A DNA stretch of 42,130 nucleotides from an uncultured Lachnospiraceae bacterium (GCA_944383965.1 CALWRQ010000011.1:1-42130), one strand, 5' to 3'. Counted from the first letter of the stretch, positions 6,720 to 15,800 are shown. Notes: generated by a model not told the origin, from the letters alone. A program made the numbers and translations.

Positions 6720-8197
6720 TACAGTCCGTTTTCCGGTACGTTTACATCCGTAGGATCATAGGTCTGGGTGGACGGGATCATCTGCTCAATGGCAGGACGG
6801 TCAAACGGTCCGGGGATCGCCGATTCGTATACGGTGATGGCGGTGCCCAGAGCGCAGTTATCATAGATCCACTTGGCGTCTCTGGTGGTGAAACGGATGC
6901 AGCCGTGAGACTTGGTAGCGCCCAGCCAGTTGTAGGTATCCGGCTTTAAGGTGTAGGGATTGGCCGTTTCATAGATCACAGAGTGAAGAAGAATGGAAAG
7001 TCCCTCGCCCAGACGGGTACAGTACTGGCAGTATTCATCCGTGTTCATCAGTCTCCAGCGGTATTTTACGGGAGTATGGAAGGTTCCCAGCGGGGTATCA
7101 TCTCCTGTAGAACAGAGGAACGTCTTATACGGAATGATGTATCCGTTTGCACCGTCCTGAATATAGACGGTGGTGCAGTTCATCTGCTTGTTGATGCGCA
7201 GCTGGAAGGGACCTGAGGAGTGAAGATAAGGCTCCAGATCCTGAACCAGCTTTCCGTCTGTTTCAAAGAAGTATTTGTAGCCGTCAATATACTGCCAGCC
7301 GGTGACCGGGGTATTGTCTATCACATAGTAGCGGTCGCTGTCATTCCATACCCATCCGGTGAACAGATCTCCCGTGCCGTTGCTGAACTTGGGCAGGCCG
7401 TCCACAATGGTAATCCCGTCCGCTGCGGCAGATACCAGAGGATTCTCCATGGAATAGCTGGCGTTGGGATCATTGGCGCCCCACAGGGAGTAGCGGAATC
7501 CGGTGATGTACTTGCCCATGGCCATGGTGCCGTTGGTGCCGCCGTTTTTTGACCAGCCGCATTGTGTGCCGTCATTCAGCGTGGAGGTATAGTACACGTC
7601 AAAGGTATTTCCGAATACACCGTTCAGCCGGATCTGGATGGCCTCTACCGGATCGGTACTCCAGTCGGTGTGCCCTCCGTTCATGGCCCAGTTGCTCCAG
7701 CCGCGGGGAGCGGCGTAGGTGCGGTAAAGCACATCTCCCGGAAGATTGATGGCATAGACGGACATGGAGAGAAATCCGTTTTCACCGGGCAGAATAGTAA
7801 TGTCCGTACGTACCGGATCGGTCCAGGTCATATCGGGACGAAGAAACTGGAACTGAAGGACCGGAGTGGATTCTGTGATCTCCCGGGTGGGAGTTTCCTG
7901 AATGTTTTCACTGCTTCCGGTCTGTCCGCCGGCTGTCTGTCCCTCTTCCGCCTGTCCGCTTTCGGCGGAAGTACCGGTCTGGGAGGGATCGGAAACGGTT
8001 TCTTCCTGAGTATGGTCGGTCTGAGTCCCCTGGGAATCAGAAGTATCATTTGTATTTGTGTTCGGGTTTTCGGGCTGCGGATTGTCGATCAGCATTCCCG
8101 GACCATAATTTTCATCGGCAAACGCCGGCACGGTCTGGCCTGCCAGGAACACGGCTGTCAGGGCCATAAGCGCGAGCTGCCGCATGGTCTTTCGCAT
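6719..8197 (-). CDS. Secreted L,D-transpeptidase (YkuD) with wall-binding repeats
   Basis: A 492-residue exported peptidoglycan-crosslinking enzyme. Residues 1-28 form a signal peptide ending in PAFA/DE. A Thr/Gln/Ser-rich linker covers about 35-110. Residues about 120-265 resemble clostridial hydrophobic (ChW) repeats (RGWSNWAMNGGHTDW, CGWSKNGGTNG). A choline-binding-like repeat follows (TGWQYIDGYKYFFETDGK, about 290-315). The C-terminal YkuD domain carries a conserved His and the catalytic SHGCIR near 429-434. YkuD enzymes make 3-3 crosslinks or attach proteins. SD GGAGG lies 7 nt before the ATG. It is convergent with licD; the IS lies 33 nt past its stop. Confidence 0.9.
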   Translation of the reverse strand: MRKTMRQLALMALTAVFLAGQTVPAFADENYGPGMLIDNPQPENPNTNTNDTSDSQGTQTDHTQEETVSDPSQTGTSAESGQAEEGQTAGGQTGSSENIQETPTREITESTPVLQFQFLRPDMTWTDPVRTDITILPGENGFLSMSVYAINLPGDVLYRTYAAPRGWSNWAMNGGHTDWSTDPVEAIQIRLNGVFGNTFDVYYTSTLNDGTQCGWSKNGGTNGTMAMGKYITGFRYSLWGANDPNASYSMENPLVSAAADGITIVDGLPKFSNGTGDLFTGWVWNDSDRYYVIDNTPVTGWQYIDGYKYFFETDGKLVQDLEPYLHSSGPFQLRINKQMNCTTVYIQDGANGYIIPYKTFLCSTGDDTPLGTFHTPVKYRWRLMNTDEYCQYCTRLGEGLSILLHSVIYETANPYTLKPDTYNWLGATKSHGCIRFTTRDAKWIYDNCALGTAITVYESAIPGPFDRPAIEQMIPSTQTYDPTDVNVPENGL

Positions 8198-8269
8198 AAT
8201 GCAAACCTCCTATGTATTTTTTTACACGCTCCTAATTTATCATATTTGGGGGAAAAATGCCATATATGA

Positions 8270-8298
8270 TTTACTTTTTTGGCGGGTTACTGTAAAAT
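8270..8298 (+). promoter_or_regulatory. Putative promoter of the GT8-DUF2142 operon
   Basis: TTTACT at 8270-8275, 17-nt spacer, TAAAAT at 8293-8298. Initiation near 8305 would give a short leader before the ATG at 8341. No promoter could be assigned with confidence to the divergent L,D-transpeptidase gene in the same 143-nt gap. Confidence 0.6.
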
Positions 8299-8340
8299 CG
8301 TAAATAAAATGACCTAAGAATGTAAGAAACGGGTGTCATT

Positions 8341-9357
8341 ATGGATTGGAAAAAAGAAACGGTCAATATCATATATGCGTCCAATGACGGATATGCCCGT
8401 CATCTGGCGGCATCCCTGCAGTCTCTTCTGGAGCACGGACGGAAGATTCCCCATATGGATATCTATGTGCTGTCTGTGGGAATGTGCCGGGAGTATCAGG
8501 AACGGCTGCGGAATATGGCTGCTCAGTTCGGCCGGGAGCTGACGGTGGCAGAACTGGGGGATCTGAAGCGGCGATTTCCCTATGACGTGGACACCAGAGG
8601 ATTTGACATCAGCGCCATGGGGCGTCTTTTTGCGCCGGATGTGCTGCCTGAGAAAGTAGAGCGGGCCCTTTATCTGGACTGTGATACCATTGTGCGGAAG
8701 GATATCCGGGGGCTGTACGGAACAGACCTGAAGGGATGTCTGGCGGGAATGGTCATGGAGCCCACCGTGTACCGGGAAATGAAAGAAACCATCGGTATGG
8801 GGCGGGACGACGCCTATTTCAATTCCGGGGTGATCCTTATGGATCTGGCAGGCTGGAGAAGAGAGCAGGTGCTTAAGAGCCTGCTGGATTTTTACGGAGC
8901 CCATGCAGGCCGGCTGTTTGCCTGCGATCAGGATACGATCAACGGAGCTCTGAGGGGGCGGATCCTGTCCCTCCCTCCCAAGTATAATTTTTTTACCAAT
9001 TACCGGTATTTCCGCTATTCCACGTTAAAAAAACTCTGCCGGGCGTATGAATCCGTAGGCCCGGAACAGTTCCGGGAGGCGGTGAGGCATCCGGCGGTGA
9101 TCCACTATCTGGGAGATGAACGCCCCTGGATCGCAGGAAACCACAACCATTACCGCCGTCTTTACCGGCACTATCTGGACAGAACGCCCTGGAAGGGAGA
9201 GCCTCTTCAGAAGGGAAAGGTACTGTATATGCAGCTGTGGTGGTGCTTCAACCAGATGACCAGGATCTGTCCTCCTCTGCGGCTCTGGATCAGCCGCAGG
9301 CTGGGCATGAAGGTGATCGACAGCAGGAAAAAGCAGAGGGAGATCCGAAATGGATAA
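8341..9357 (+). CDS. Family 8 glycosyltransferase
   Basis: A 338-residue GT8 (LgtC/GspA-like) retaining glycosyltransferase. It begins with VNIIYASNDGYARHLAASLQSLL, has the ALYLDCDTIV segment with the DxD metal site near residue 112-116, an AYFNSGVILMDL block, a CDQDTINGAL block and a C-terminal HYLGDERPW motif, all family hallmarks. It would transfer glucose or galactose from UDP-sugar to a glycan acceptor. The ribosome binding site is weak. It is first in a long operon and overlaps the next gene by 8 nt. Confidence 0.9.
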   Translation: MDWKKETVNIIYASNDGYARHLAASLQSLLEHGRKIPHMDIYVLSVGMCREYQERLRNMAAQFGRELTVAELGDLKRRFPYDVDTRGFDISAMGRLFAPDVLPEKVERALYLDCDTIVRKDIRGLYGTDLKGCLAGMVMEPTVYREMKETIGMGRDDAYFNSGVILMDLAGWRREQVLKSLLDFYGAHAGRLFACDQDTINGALRGRILSLPPKYNFFTNYRYFRYSTLKKLCRAYESVGPEQFREAVRHPAVIHYLGDERPWIAGNHNHYRRLYRHYLDRTPWKGEPLQKGKVLYMQLWWCFNQMTRICPPLRLWISRRLGMKVIDSRKKQREIRNG

Positions 9358-10240
9358 CACGGTTTGTATCATTCTGAATTACAATGATGCGGATACGGCT
9401 GCGGGGCTGGTCCGCGAACTGAAGGAAAGCAGGGAGATCAGCCGCATTCTGGTAGTGGACAACTGCTCTACTGATGACTCCTGGGAGCGGCTGCAGGCTC
9501 TGAAATCTGATGCGGAGCTGCTCAGGACGGACCGGAACGGCGGATACGGCTGGGGAAACCAGGAAGGGATCGATGCAGCTGCCCGGCTTTGGAATCCGGA
9601 TTATATTATCATCGCCAATCCGGATATCCATGTGAGCGACCGGTGCATCAGGAAGGTAAAAGATGCCCTGGAGCGGACGAAGGGGGCGGCGGTCGGATCG
9701 GCGCTCGTATCCTCTCCCGACGGAAAACGGCTGTTCTCTTACTGGGACCTGCTGCCGCTGATGAGAGATCTCCTGGATACGGGTCCGGTAACCAGGCGGC
9801 TGTTCAGACCCTGGCTCATCACTCCTCCGGGAAGACTTCCTGCGGGAGGAACGGAAAAGAGCCGGCTGGTGGGAGCGGTTCCGGGCTCCTTTTTTGTGCT
9901 GAAAATGGACATGTTCTCTGAAAGGGAAAGAAAAGACCTGTTTGACAGGCAGGTATTTTTATACTGCGAGGAAAAAATCCTGGGGCAGAAGCTGCGGACC
10001 CGGGGGCGGAGCACCGTCCTTGTAACGGATGCGGAGTACGTGCATGCCCACTCAGTCAGCATTGACAGGAGCGTGGCGGGAATTGCCGCAAAACAGAAGT
10101 TGCTGCACAAAAGCAAGCTTTATTATTACAGGAAGTACTTAAAGGCCGGGCCGGCTGCCATGGCGGCAGCGCGGCTGTTTCTGGCAGCTGTGTACGCAGA
10201 GGTATGGGTACTGACCAGGGTATTCCGGATGAAATGGTAG
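9350..10240 (+). CDS. Family 2 glycosyltransferase
   Basis: A 296-residue GT2 protein: VCIILNYNDADTA at the N-terminus, VVDNCSTDDSWERL near residue 34-47, a NGGYGWGNQEGI block and ANPDIHV (the DxD-equivalent) near 86-92. The pattern resembles rhamnosyltransferases of the WbbL type. Cytoplasmic face of the membrane is expected, with a hydrophobic C-terminal patch. The ATG overlaps the GT8 stop (ATGGATAA), which suggests coupled translation. Confidence 0.88.
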   Translation: MDNTVCIILNYNDADTAAGLVRELKESREISRILVVDNCSTDDSWERLQALKSDAELLRTDRNGGYGWGNQEGIDAAARLWNPDYIIIANPDIHVSDRCIRKVKDALERTKGAAVGSALVSSPDGKRLFSYWDLLPLMRDLLDTGPVTRRLFRPWLITPPGRLPAGGTEKSRLVGAVPGSFFVLKMDMFSERERKDLFDRQVFLYCEEKILGQKLRTRGRSTVLVTDAEYVHAHSVSIDRSVAGIAAKQKLLHKSKLYYYRKYLKAGPAAMAAARLFLAAVYAEVWVLTRVFRMKW

Positions 10241-10255
10241 GACAGAGGAAAAGAA

Positions 10256-10945
10256 ATGAATCAAGTGATTTTAGTAATACCGGCATACAATGAGGAGAAA
10301 AATATCAAGAGGGTCGTGGACAATCTTCGGCAGAACTATCCGGAACTGGACTATGTGGTGGTGAATGACGGGTCCACCGACGGTACGGAGCAGATCCTGC
10401 AGGAAAACGGCTATAATCATATCTGCCTTCCTGTGAATCTGGGACTGGCAGGCTGCTTTCAGACGGGAATGAAATACGCTTATGAAAAGGGATATGCCTA
10501 TGCGGTGCAGTTTGACGGAGACGGACAGCACCGGCCGGAATTTATTGCTTCCATGAAGAAAAAAATGGATGAGGGCTGCAGCATAGTGATCGGTTCCCGG
10601 TTTGTGGAAGGGAAAAAGGATTTTTCCATGCGGATGGTGGGAAGCCGGATGATCGGGCTGGCCATGCGGATCACCACAGGAGCGAAGGTAGCGGATCCCA
10701 CCTCCGGAATGCGGATGTTCAACAGAGAAATGATCCGGGAATTTGCCTATCACCTGAATTATGGGCCGGAACCGGATACCGTGTCCTTTCTGATCCGGCA
10801 GGGGGCCCGGGTGGCGGAGGTACCGGTGGTGATCGACGACCGTTCGGCCGGGGAAAGCTATCTGAAACCTATGGTGGCTGTGAAGTACATGCTCCGCATG
10901 CTCATTTCCATTCTGGTGATCCAGAACTTCCGGGTAAGGCGGTGA
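10256..10945 (+). CDS. Dolichyl-phosphate-mannose synthase-like GT2
   Basis: A 229-residue single-domain GT2: VILVIPAYNEEKNIKRVVDNL at the start, YVVVNDGSTDGT near 35-44, the QFDGDGQHRPEFI metal site near 88-100 and a SGMRMFNREMI motif. This architecture is that of DPM1-type enzymes, which move a sugar from a nucleotide donor to polyprenyl phosphate. No transmembrane tail is present, unlike the enzyme at 29453. SD AGAGGA precedes the ATG; 15 nt after the previous gene. Confidence 0.88.
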   Translation: MNQVILVIPAYNEEKNIKRVVDNLRQNYPELDYVVVNDGSTDGTEQILQENGYNHICLPVNLGLAGCFQTGMKYAYEKGYAYAVQFDGDGQHRPEFIASMKKKMDEGCSIVIGSRFVEGKKDFSMRMVGSRMIGLAMRITTGAKVADPTSGMRMFNREMIREFAYHLNYGPEPDTVSFLIRQGARVAEVPVVIDDRSAGESYLKPMVAVKYMLRMLISILVIQNFRVRR

Positions 10946-10952
10946 GAAGCAT

Positions 10953-12263
10953 ATGGAAGGCTTTGCAAACCGTTTCCTGATCTTCCGGGGAAAGAACCGG
11001 GAGAGACAGAATGTGATCTGGAATATGGTCGGAAGCGCTGTATATGCGTTGGCGTCCATGGTCCTGTCCTTTATTGTGATGCGTATGGCCGGAGAGGACG
11101 AGGGAGGAATATTCGGCTTCGGATTTTCCACTTACGGCCAGCAGATGTTTATTATAGCATATTTTGGCATCCGTCCGTTTCATATTACAGACGGGAAACA
11201 GGAGTACACCTTCGGGGATTATCTGGGTCTGAGGATCATGACCTGCGGGGCGGCGGTCCTCATGGCGGCGATTCATCTGGGCTTTCTCACTGTGAGCGGA
11301 GCTTACAGCCTTCATAAAGCGGCGGTGATCTTTCTGCTGGCCGGCTATAAGGTGATCGACGGTCTGGCAGATGTATACGAATCGGAGTTTCAGCGTCAGG
11401 GGAGTCTGTACCTGACTGGAAAATCCAACACATTCCGTACAGTGCTTTCCGTAGCGGTATTTCTGGGAACCCTCAGATGCTCCGGCAGCCTGACAGCGGC
11501 TTCCCTGGGAGCAGTTCTTGCACAGGCAGCCGGTGTGATGCTGTTTAACGTCAGTGTGATGAAGACAGGGGCGCTGCCGGATGTACGCTTCCGGAGGCAG
11601 GCTGCTGCCGGATTGCGGCTCCTGAAAAATACGGCTCTGCTGTTTCTTTCCGTATTTCTCGACTTTTACGTATTTTCGGCAGCCAAGTATGCCATTGACC
11701 GGTGTCTGACCGATGCGGTAAGCGGATATTTCAATATCCTGTTCATGCCCACTTCGGTGATCTATCTGGCGGCCAATTTTATTATCCGTCCTTTTCTTAC
11801 CAGGCTGACGGCATACTGGGATCAGAAGGACTGGAGAGCTTTTGAAAAAGTACGCAGGCGCATCAGCCTGGTGATCGGCGGATTTACCCTGCTGGGAGTG
11901 CTGGGGGCTCTGATCCTGGGCAGACCGGTGCTGGGAATCATGGAACTGATCCTGGGGACAGGCTATGAAGGGAAGCTGACGGCTCACTGGGGCTCCTTCG
12001 TGGTGATTATTCTGGGAGGAGGACTTTACGCCATGGCGAATCTGTATTATTACCTTCTGGTGATCATGAGGCGGCAGGGAGTGATTTTCCTGGTATATCT
12101 GACTGCCGCTGCCGCTGCCTGGCTGCTGTCCCCCATTCTGGTGAGCTGTTTTCAGATCCTGGGCGCAGCGGTGTGCTACGGAATCCTGATGACCGTTCTG
12201 GTTCTGGGGTTCTGGGGGATCCAGGGAGTGCTGTTTCGGAAAGCAAAGGAGAGGGAGACATGA
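10953..12263 (+). CDS. Flippase-like polytopic membrane protein
   Basis: A 436-residue hydrophobic protein with about 12 predicted helices, starting NVIWNMVGSAVYALASMVLSFIVMR, a typical first helix of lipopolysaccharide flippases of the MOP superfamily. It also contains an RPFLTRLTAYWDQKDW-like cytoplasmic loop near two thirds of its length. It is probably a second glycan flippase in this locus, less similar to classic Wzx than the protein at 2966. Its stop overlaps the next start by 4 nt (ATGA). Confidence 0.75.
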   Translation: MEGFANRFLIFRGKNRERQNVIWNMVGSAVYALASMVLSFIVMRMAGEDEGGIFGFGFSTYGQQMFIIAYFGIRPFHITDGKQEYTFGDYLGLRIMTCGAAVLMAAIHLGFLTVSGAYSLHKAAVIFLLAGYKVIDGLADVYESEFQRQGSLYLTGKSNTFRTVLSVAVFLGTLRCSGSLTAASLGAVLAQAAGVMLFNVSVMKTGALPDVRFRRQAAAGLRLLKNTALLFLSVFLDFYVFSAAKYAIDRCLTDAVSGYFNILFMPTSVIYLAANFIIRPFLTRLTAYWDQKDWRAFEKVRRRISLVIGGFTLLGVLGALILGRPVLGIMELILGTGYEGKLTAHWGSFVVIILGGGLYAMANLYYYLLVIMRRQGVIFLVYLTAAAAAWLLSPILVSCFQILGAAVCYGILMTVLVLGFWGIQGVLFRKAKERET

Positions 12264-13192
12264 CAGTTGATGTGCTGATACCGGCTTACCGGCCGGGAGA
12301 AAAATTTGCCGGACTGCTGGCAGCTCTGGAGAAGCAGACGGTTCCCGCAGGGAAGATCCTTGTGGTCAATACGGAAAAGGCCTATTGGGATGAAGAAAAA
12401 TTTTCCGGAATAAAAGGGCTGGAGGTCCGCCATATCACAAAAGAAGAATTTGACCACGGAGCTACCAGAAATCTGCTGATGTCTTTGTCTGATGCGGATA
12501 TCTGCGTGTGTATGACGGATGACGCGGTGCCGGCAGACCGCCGGCTGATTGAAAAACTCCTGGCCGGATTTGAGAAAAAAGGGCCGGAAGGAGAGGAAGT
12601 GATCGCCGTTTACGCCAGACAGCTGGCAGACCGGAACTGCGGGGAGGCGGAGCGGTTTACCAGAGTGTTCAATTATCCGGAGGAAAGCCGGGTAAAAACG
12701 GCGGCTGATATAGAAACGCTGGGGATCAAGGCATTTTTTGCTTCCAACGTATGCTGCGCCTACCGGCGGGATCTGTTTCTCAAACAGGGGGGGTTTACCT
12801 CAAGGACGATTTTCAATGAAGACATGATCTTTGCCGCAGGGGCTCTGAAGGCGGGATATGCGGTGTGCTATGAGGCGGATGCCAAGGTGGTTCACTCCCA
12901 TAATTACAGCTGTATGCAGCAGCTCAGGCGGAATTTCGATCTGGGGGTCTCCCAGGCAGATCATCCGGAAGTGTTTGCGGGCGTGCCCTCTGAAGGAGAA
13001 GGAATCCGTCTGGTGAAGGCGACAGCCGCTCACCTTGCGGCTACGGGACGGATCTTTCAGATCCCCGGTCTGGCGGTGAAAAGCGCGTTCAAATATGCCG
13101 GCTACCGGCTGGGAAAGGCATACAGAAAGCTGCCCGGCAGCCTGGTGATGAAGCTGACCATGAATAAGAATTACTGGAGGAACGGGAAATGA
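12260..13192 (+). CDS. Family 2 glycosyltransferase (rhamnosyltransferase-like)
   Basis: A 310-residue GT2: TVDVLIPAYRPGEKFAGLL at the start, KILVVNTEKAYWDEE in place of the usual DNxS motif, then EEFDHGATRNLLMSLSDADICVCMTDDAVP with the TDDA metal site near residue 85-90, and FNEDMIFAAGALKAGY. EFDHGATRN is common in rhamnosyltransferases. The start is ATG 12260 in an ATGA overlap with the flippase stop, with GAGGGAG upstream; the frame is open further upstream but only inside the previous gene. Confidence 0.87.
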   Translation: MTVDVLIPAYRPGEKFAGLLAALEKQTVPAGKILVVNTEKAYWDEEKFSGIKGLEVRHITKEEFDHGATRNLLMSLSDADICVCMTDDAVPADRRLIEKLLAGFEKKGPEGEEVIAVYARQLADRNCGEAERFTRVFNYPEESRVKTAADIETLGIKAFFASNVCCAYRRDLFLKQGGFTSRTIFNEDMIFAAGALKAGYAVCYEADAKVVHSHNYSCMQQLRRNFDLGVSQADHPEVFAGVPSEGEGIRLVKATAAHLAATGRIFQIPGLAVKSAFKYAGYRLGKAYRKLPGSLVMKLTMNKNYWRNGK

Positions 13193-13560
13193 CCATCATG
13201 CTTAGAATCGTGCTGATTGCAGCTTCCCTGCTGACAACGGCAATGATCATCCGAAAGATCAGACAGTCCAAGGCCCAGATTGAGGACTCTGTATTCTGGG
13301 TATTTGTGTCCGCTGTATTCATTATTTTCAGCGTGTTTCCGCGGACAGCGGACATTCTTTCCCGCCTGGCGGGGACCTATTCCACGTCAAACTTTATTTT
13401 TCTGTTTGTGATCTTTCTGCTTCTGGTAAAGGTATTTTCCCTGACTCTGCGGATTTCCCAGCTGGAGACCAAGCAGAAGGAACTGGTGCAGCGGATCGCT
13501 CTGGAGGAAAAGGCCAGAGAGGAAAGAGAGGAAAAGACGGATGGAGACCAGGGAAAATAA
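13189..13560 (+). CDS. DUF2304 small membrane protein
   Basis: A 123-residue protein with three hydrophobic segments (about 4-22, 38-58 and 70-90) and a charged coiled-coil-like C-terminus (SQLETKQKELVQRIALEEKAREE). Length, the RIVLI start, the SVFWVFVSAVFIIFSVFP block and the position after GT2 genes fit the DUF2304 family, whose members accompany glycosyltransferases and have no fixed biochemical role. It overlaps its upstream neighbour by 4 nt and the DUF2142 gene by 20 nt, so translation is probably coupled. Confidence 0.82.
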   Translation: MTIMLRIVLIAASLLTTAMIIRKIRQSKAQIEDSVFWVFVSAVFIIFSVFPRTADILSRLAGTYSTSNFIFLFVIFLLLVKVFSLTLRISQLETKQKELVQRIALEEKAREEREEKTDGDQGK

Positions 13561-15169
13561 CAAAAAGACCGTCAGGCTTCCGGCATGGCTGTGGGGGATT
13601 CTGGCTGTGGCGGCCTTGGGCGCCTGGCACTTTCTGGATGTGAAGGCAGGCGCGGGCGAGTGCGGAGACCGCTTCCTTCTGGAATGGTACGGAATCCTTC
13701 TGCCTGCTGTGCTGGCGGTACTGGCGCTTACAGGCTGGCTCTTTTTTGTGAAAAAGGCGGAACTATCCGTTCTGACGCCTGTCTGTGCCCTGTGTCTGGG
13801 AGTTCTGTATCTGGGTGTTCTGGCTCCCCTGTCCGCGCCGGATGAGGTGAGCCATTTTATCAGTGCCTACCGCCTTTCCAGCGTGCTGATGGGACAGCCG
13901 GCGGCGGACGAAGAGGGCAGGGTCTACATCCGAAAGCAGGACGGATTCCTGCTGGATATGGATCTTGAGCCGGGACAGAGCCTGGAAGAACGGGAGAAAG
14001 AACAGGATACCAGAGTGCTTGGCCAGACTCTGACGGAGGAGACCTACCGGATCATCCGGGAGACGGGGATCCGGGGAACGGGAGAGACGGGCATGATCAC
14101 TACGGCAAAGCCTCCGGTGGAAACTACGCCTCTGGCCTACCTTCCCCAGGCTCTGGGAATCGCTCTGGGGCGGATTCTCGGATTGGGAGGGCTGGCCCTT
14201 CTCTATCTGGGGCGGCTTGGGAATCTTCTGTTCTATACTGCGGTTCTGAGCTGGGCGGTAAAGGGGCTGCCGTTCGGAAAAGAGATCATGCTGGGAGTGG
14301 CGCTCCTTCCCATGACTCTCCATCTGACTGCCTCTTTTTCCTATGATGCCATGATCCTGGCCATGTCCTTTCTTCTCACATCCGTAACTTTCCGCCTGGC
14401 GTTCGGTGCGGGAGATGTGAGGAAGAGGGATGTGGCCCTGCTGGCGGCGATCATGGGAATTCTGGGGCCATGCAAGATGATCTACGGAGTGCTCATGGGT
14501 TTCTGCCTGCTGATTCCCATAAAAAAGTTCGGGGGAGTGAAAAAGTGGCTGCTTTCCGCAGCGGCGGTGGCGGCGGTATACGGACTGGCCATGATTCTGG
14601 TGAACAGCCGCGTCATCGCAGGTTATGCGGGTGAAACGGAAGCCTACGTGGGCTGGGCGGAGGAGGCGGGCTACAGCCTTGGCTGGGTGATTCACAACCC
14701 GGTGGGAACTCTGCGTCTTCTGTACAATACAGTGCTGATGCGGGGAGAATTTTTTCATCTCACCATGATGGGAAACTGGATGGGAAATCTGGATCCGGTG
14801 CTGGATGTGCCCTACCTGCTCATCTGGGCCATGACCTTTGTGCTGTTTTTCCTGTCCATGAAGAAGCCGGGGGAGGAAACGGATTATGTTTCCGGAAAAC
14901 AGAAGATCTGGACGGCATTCCTGTGCCTGGGATGCGCCGGCGCGGCCATGCTTTCCATGCTCATTGCCTGGACGCCCATGAGCTCCCGCTGGATTATGGG
15001 AGTGCAGGGAAGATATTTCCTCCCGTTTCTGCCGGCGCTGCTCATGGTCCTGAAAAACGGATGGATCGTGCTGAAAAAGAACAGAGACAGAGGACTTCTG
15101 TACTTTATGGTGTGCGCCGACGGTTATGCCCTGCTCAGGCTGTTTTCTATTGTCAGCATGCGGATCTAG
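13541..15169 (+). CDS. DUF2142 polytopic membrane protein
   Basis: A 542-residue membrane protein with about 12 hydrophobic helices. After the third helix comes APLSAPDEVSHFISAYRLSS, the DUF2142 signature (a PPDE.aH-like motif in an external loop), followed by a long hydrophilic loop (about 105-185) and a hydrophobic C-terminal half. The architecture is that of GT-C fold lipid-linked sugar transferases, so transfer of a sugar from polyprenyl phosphate on the outer face is a reasonable guess; the DPM1-like gene in the same operon could supply that donor. Confidence 0.82.
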   Translation: METRENNKKTVRLPAWLWGILAVAALGAWHFLDVKAGAGECGDRFLLEWYGILLPAVLAVLALTGWLFFVKKAELSVLTPVCALCLGVLYLGVLAPLSAPDEVSHFISAYRLSSVLMGQPAADEEGRVYIRKQDGFLLDMDLEPGQSLEEREKEQDTRVLGQTLTEETYRIIRETGIRGTGETGMITTAKPPVETTPLAYLPQALGIALGRILGLGGLALLYLGRLGNLLFYTAVLSWAVKGLPFGKEIMLGVALLPMTLHLTASFSYDAMILAMSFLLTSVTFRLAFGAGDVRKRDVALLAAIMGILGPCKMIYGVLMGFCLLIPIKKFGGVKKWLLSAAAVAAVYGLAMILVNSRVIAGYAGETEAYVGWAEEAGYSLGWVIHNPVGTLRLLYNTVLMRGEFFHLTMMGNWMGNLDPVLDVPYLLIWAMTFVLFFLSMKKPGEETDYVSGKQKIWTAFLCLGCAGAAMLSMLIAWTPMSSRWIMGVQGRYFLPFLPALLMVLKNGWIVLKKNRDRGLLYFMVCADGYALLRLFSIVSMRI

Positions 15170-15178
15170 TGGTATAGT
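15150..15178 (+). promoter_or_regulatory. Sigma-A promoter for the rfbC unit
   Basis: TTGTCA at 15150-15155, 17-nt spacer, TATAGT at 15173-15178 with a TG one base upstream (extended -10). The -35 box lies inside the last codons of the DUF2142 gene. Confidence 0.7.
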
Positions 15179-15245
15179 AAGGTTTGATATGGTCCGGCAC
15201 ATGCCGGTTTTTCAAGAATTTGATAATGACAAGGAGCGTATAGCG

Positions 15246-15800
15246 ATGGGAAAAATTAAAGTAACGCCCTGCGGGATCAAGGGGCTGTGCGTGATCGAGC
15301 CTACCGTATTCAAGGATGAAAGAGGCTATTTTATGGAGACCTATAACCAGAATGACTTTAAGGAGGCAGGTCTGGACATGGTATTTGTGCAGGACAATCA
15401 GTCCATGTCCGTAAGAGGCGTGCTGAGAGGTCTTCACTATCAGAAGCAGTTTCCCCAGGGCAAGCTGGTGCGTGTAGTGCGGGGAGAAGTGTTCGACGTG
15501 GCTGTAGATCTCAGGGCTGATTCCGAGACCTACGGAAAATGGTTCGGCGTGGTGCTGTCCGCAGAGAATAAGAAGCAGTTCTATATTCCGGAGGGCTTTG
15601 CTCACGGATTCCTGGTGCTGTCCGATGAGGCGGAGTTTGCCTACAAGTGTACGGACTTCTATCATCCGGGAGATGAGGGCGGAATGGCCTGGAACGATCC
15701 GGATATCGGAATTGAGTGGCCTCTTCAGGAGGGCGTGGAGCTGATCATTTCCGAAAAAGATCAAAAATGGGGCGGATTTAAAGACACCTTTAAATTCTGA
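15246..15800 (+). CDS. rfbC: dTDP-4-dehydrorhamnose 3,5-epimerase
   Basis: A 184-residue cupin-fold epimerase, the normal length of RmlC/RfbC. It shows FKDERGYFMETYN, then SVRGVLRGLHYQ with the catalytic His region near 59-63, LVRVVRGEVFDVAVDLR, and PEGFAHGFLVLSDEAEFAYKCTDFY. It converts dTDP-4-keto-6-deoxyglucose to the L-lyxo form in dTDP-L-rhamnose synthesis. Start ATG 15246 has AAGGAG 9 nt upstream; an upstream in-frame region overlaps the promoter and is untranslated. The rfbA, rfbB and rfbD partners are not in the window. Confidence 0.95.
   Translation: MGKIKVTPCGIKGLCVIEPTVFKDERGYFMETYNQNDFKEAGLDMVFVQDNQSMSVRGVLRGLHYQKQFPQGKLVRVVRGEVFDVAVDLRADSETYGKWFGVVLSAENKKQFYIPEGFAHGFLVLSDEAEFAYKCTDFYHPGDEGGMAWNDPDIGIEWPLQEGVELIISEKDQKWGGFKDTFKF

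Noticed and set aside
8198-8340. Promoter for the L,D-transpeptidase gene
   Set aside because: TATGAT and TAAATT candidates exist on the minus strand but no matching -35 element; not strong enough to list.
13763-15202. Open frame of about 480 codons on the minus strand
   Set aside because: Antisense to the DUF2142 gene; composition is of low-complexity antisense type and the sense frame has the family signature.
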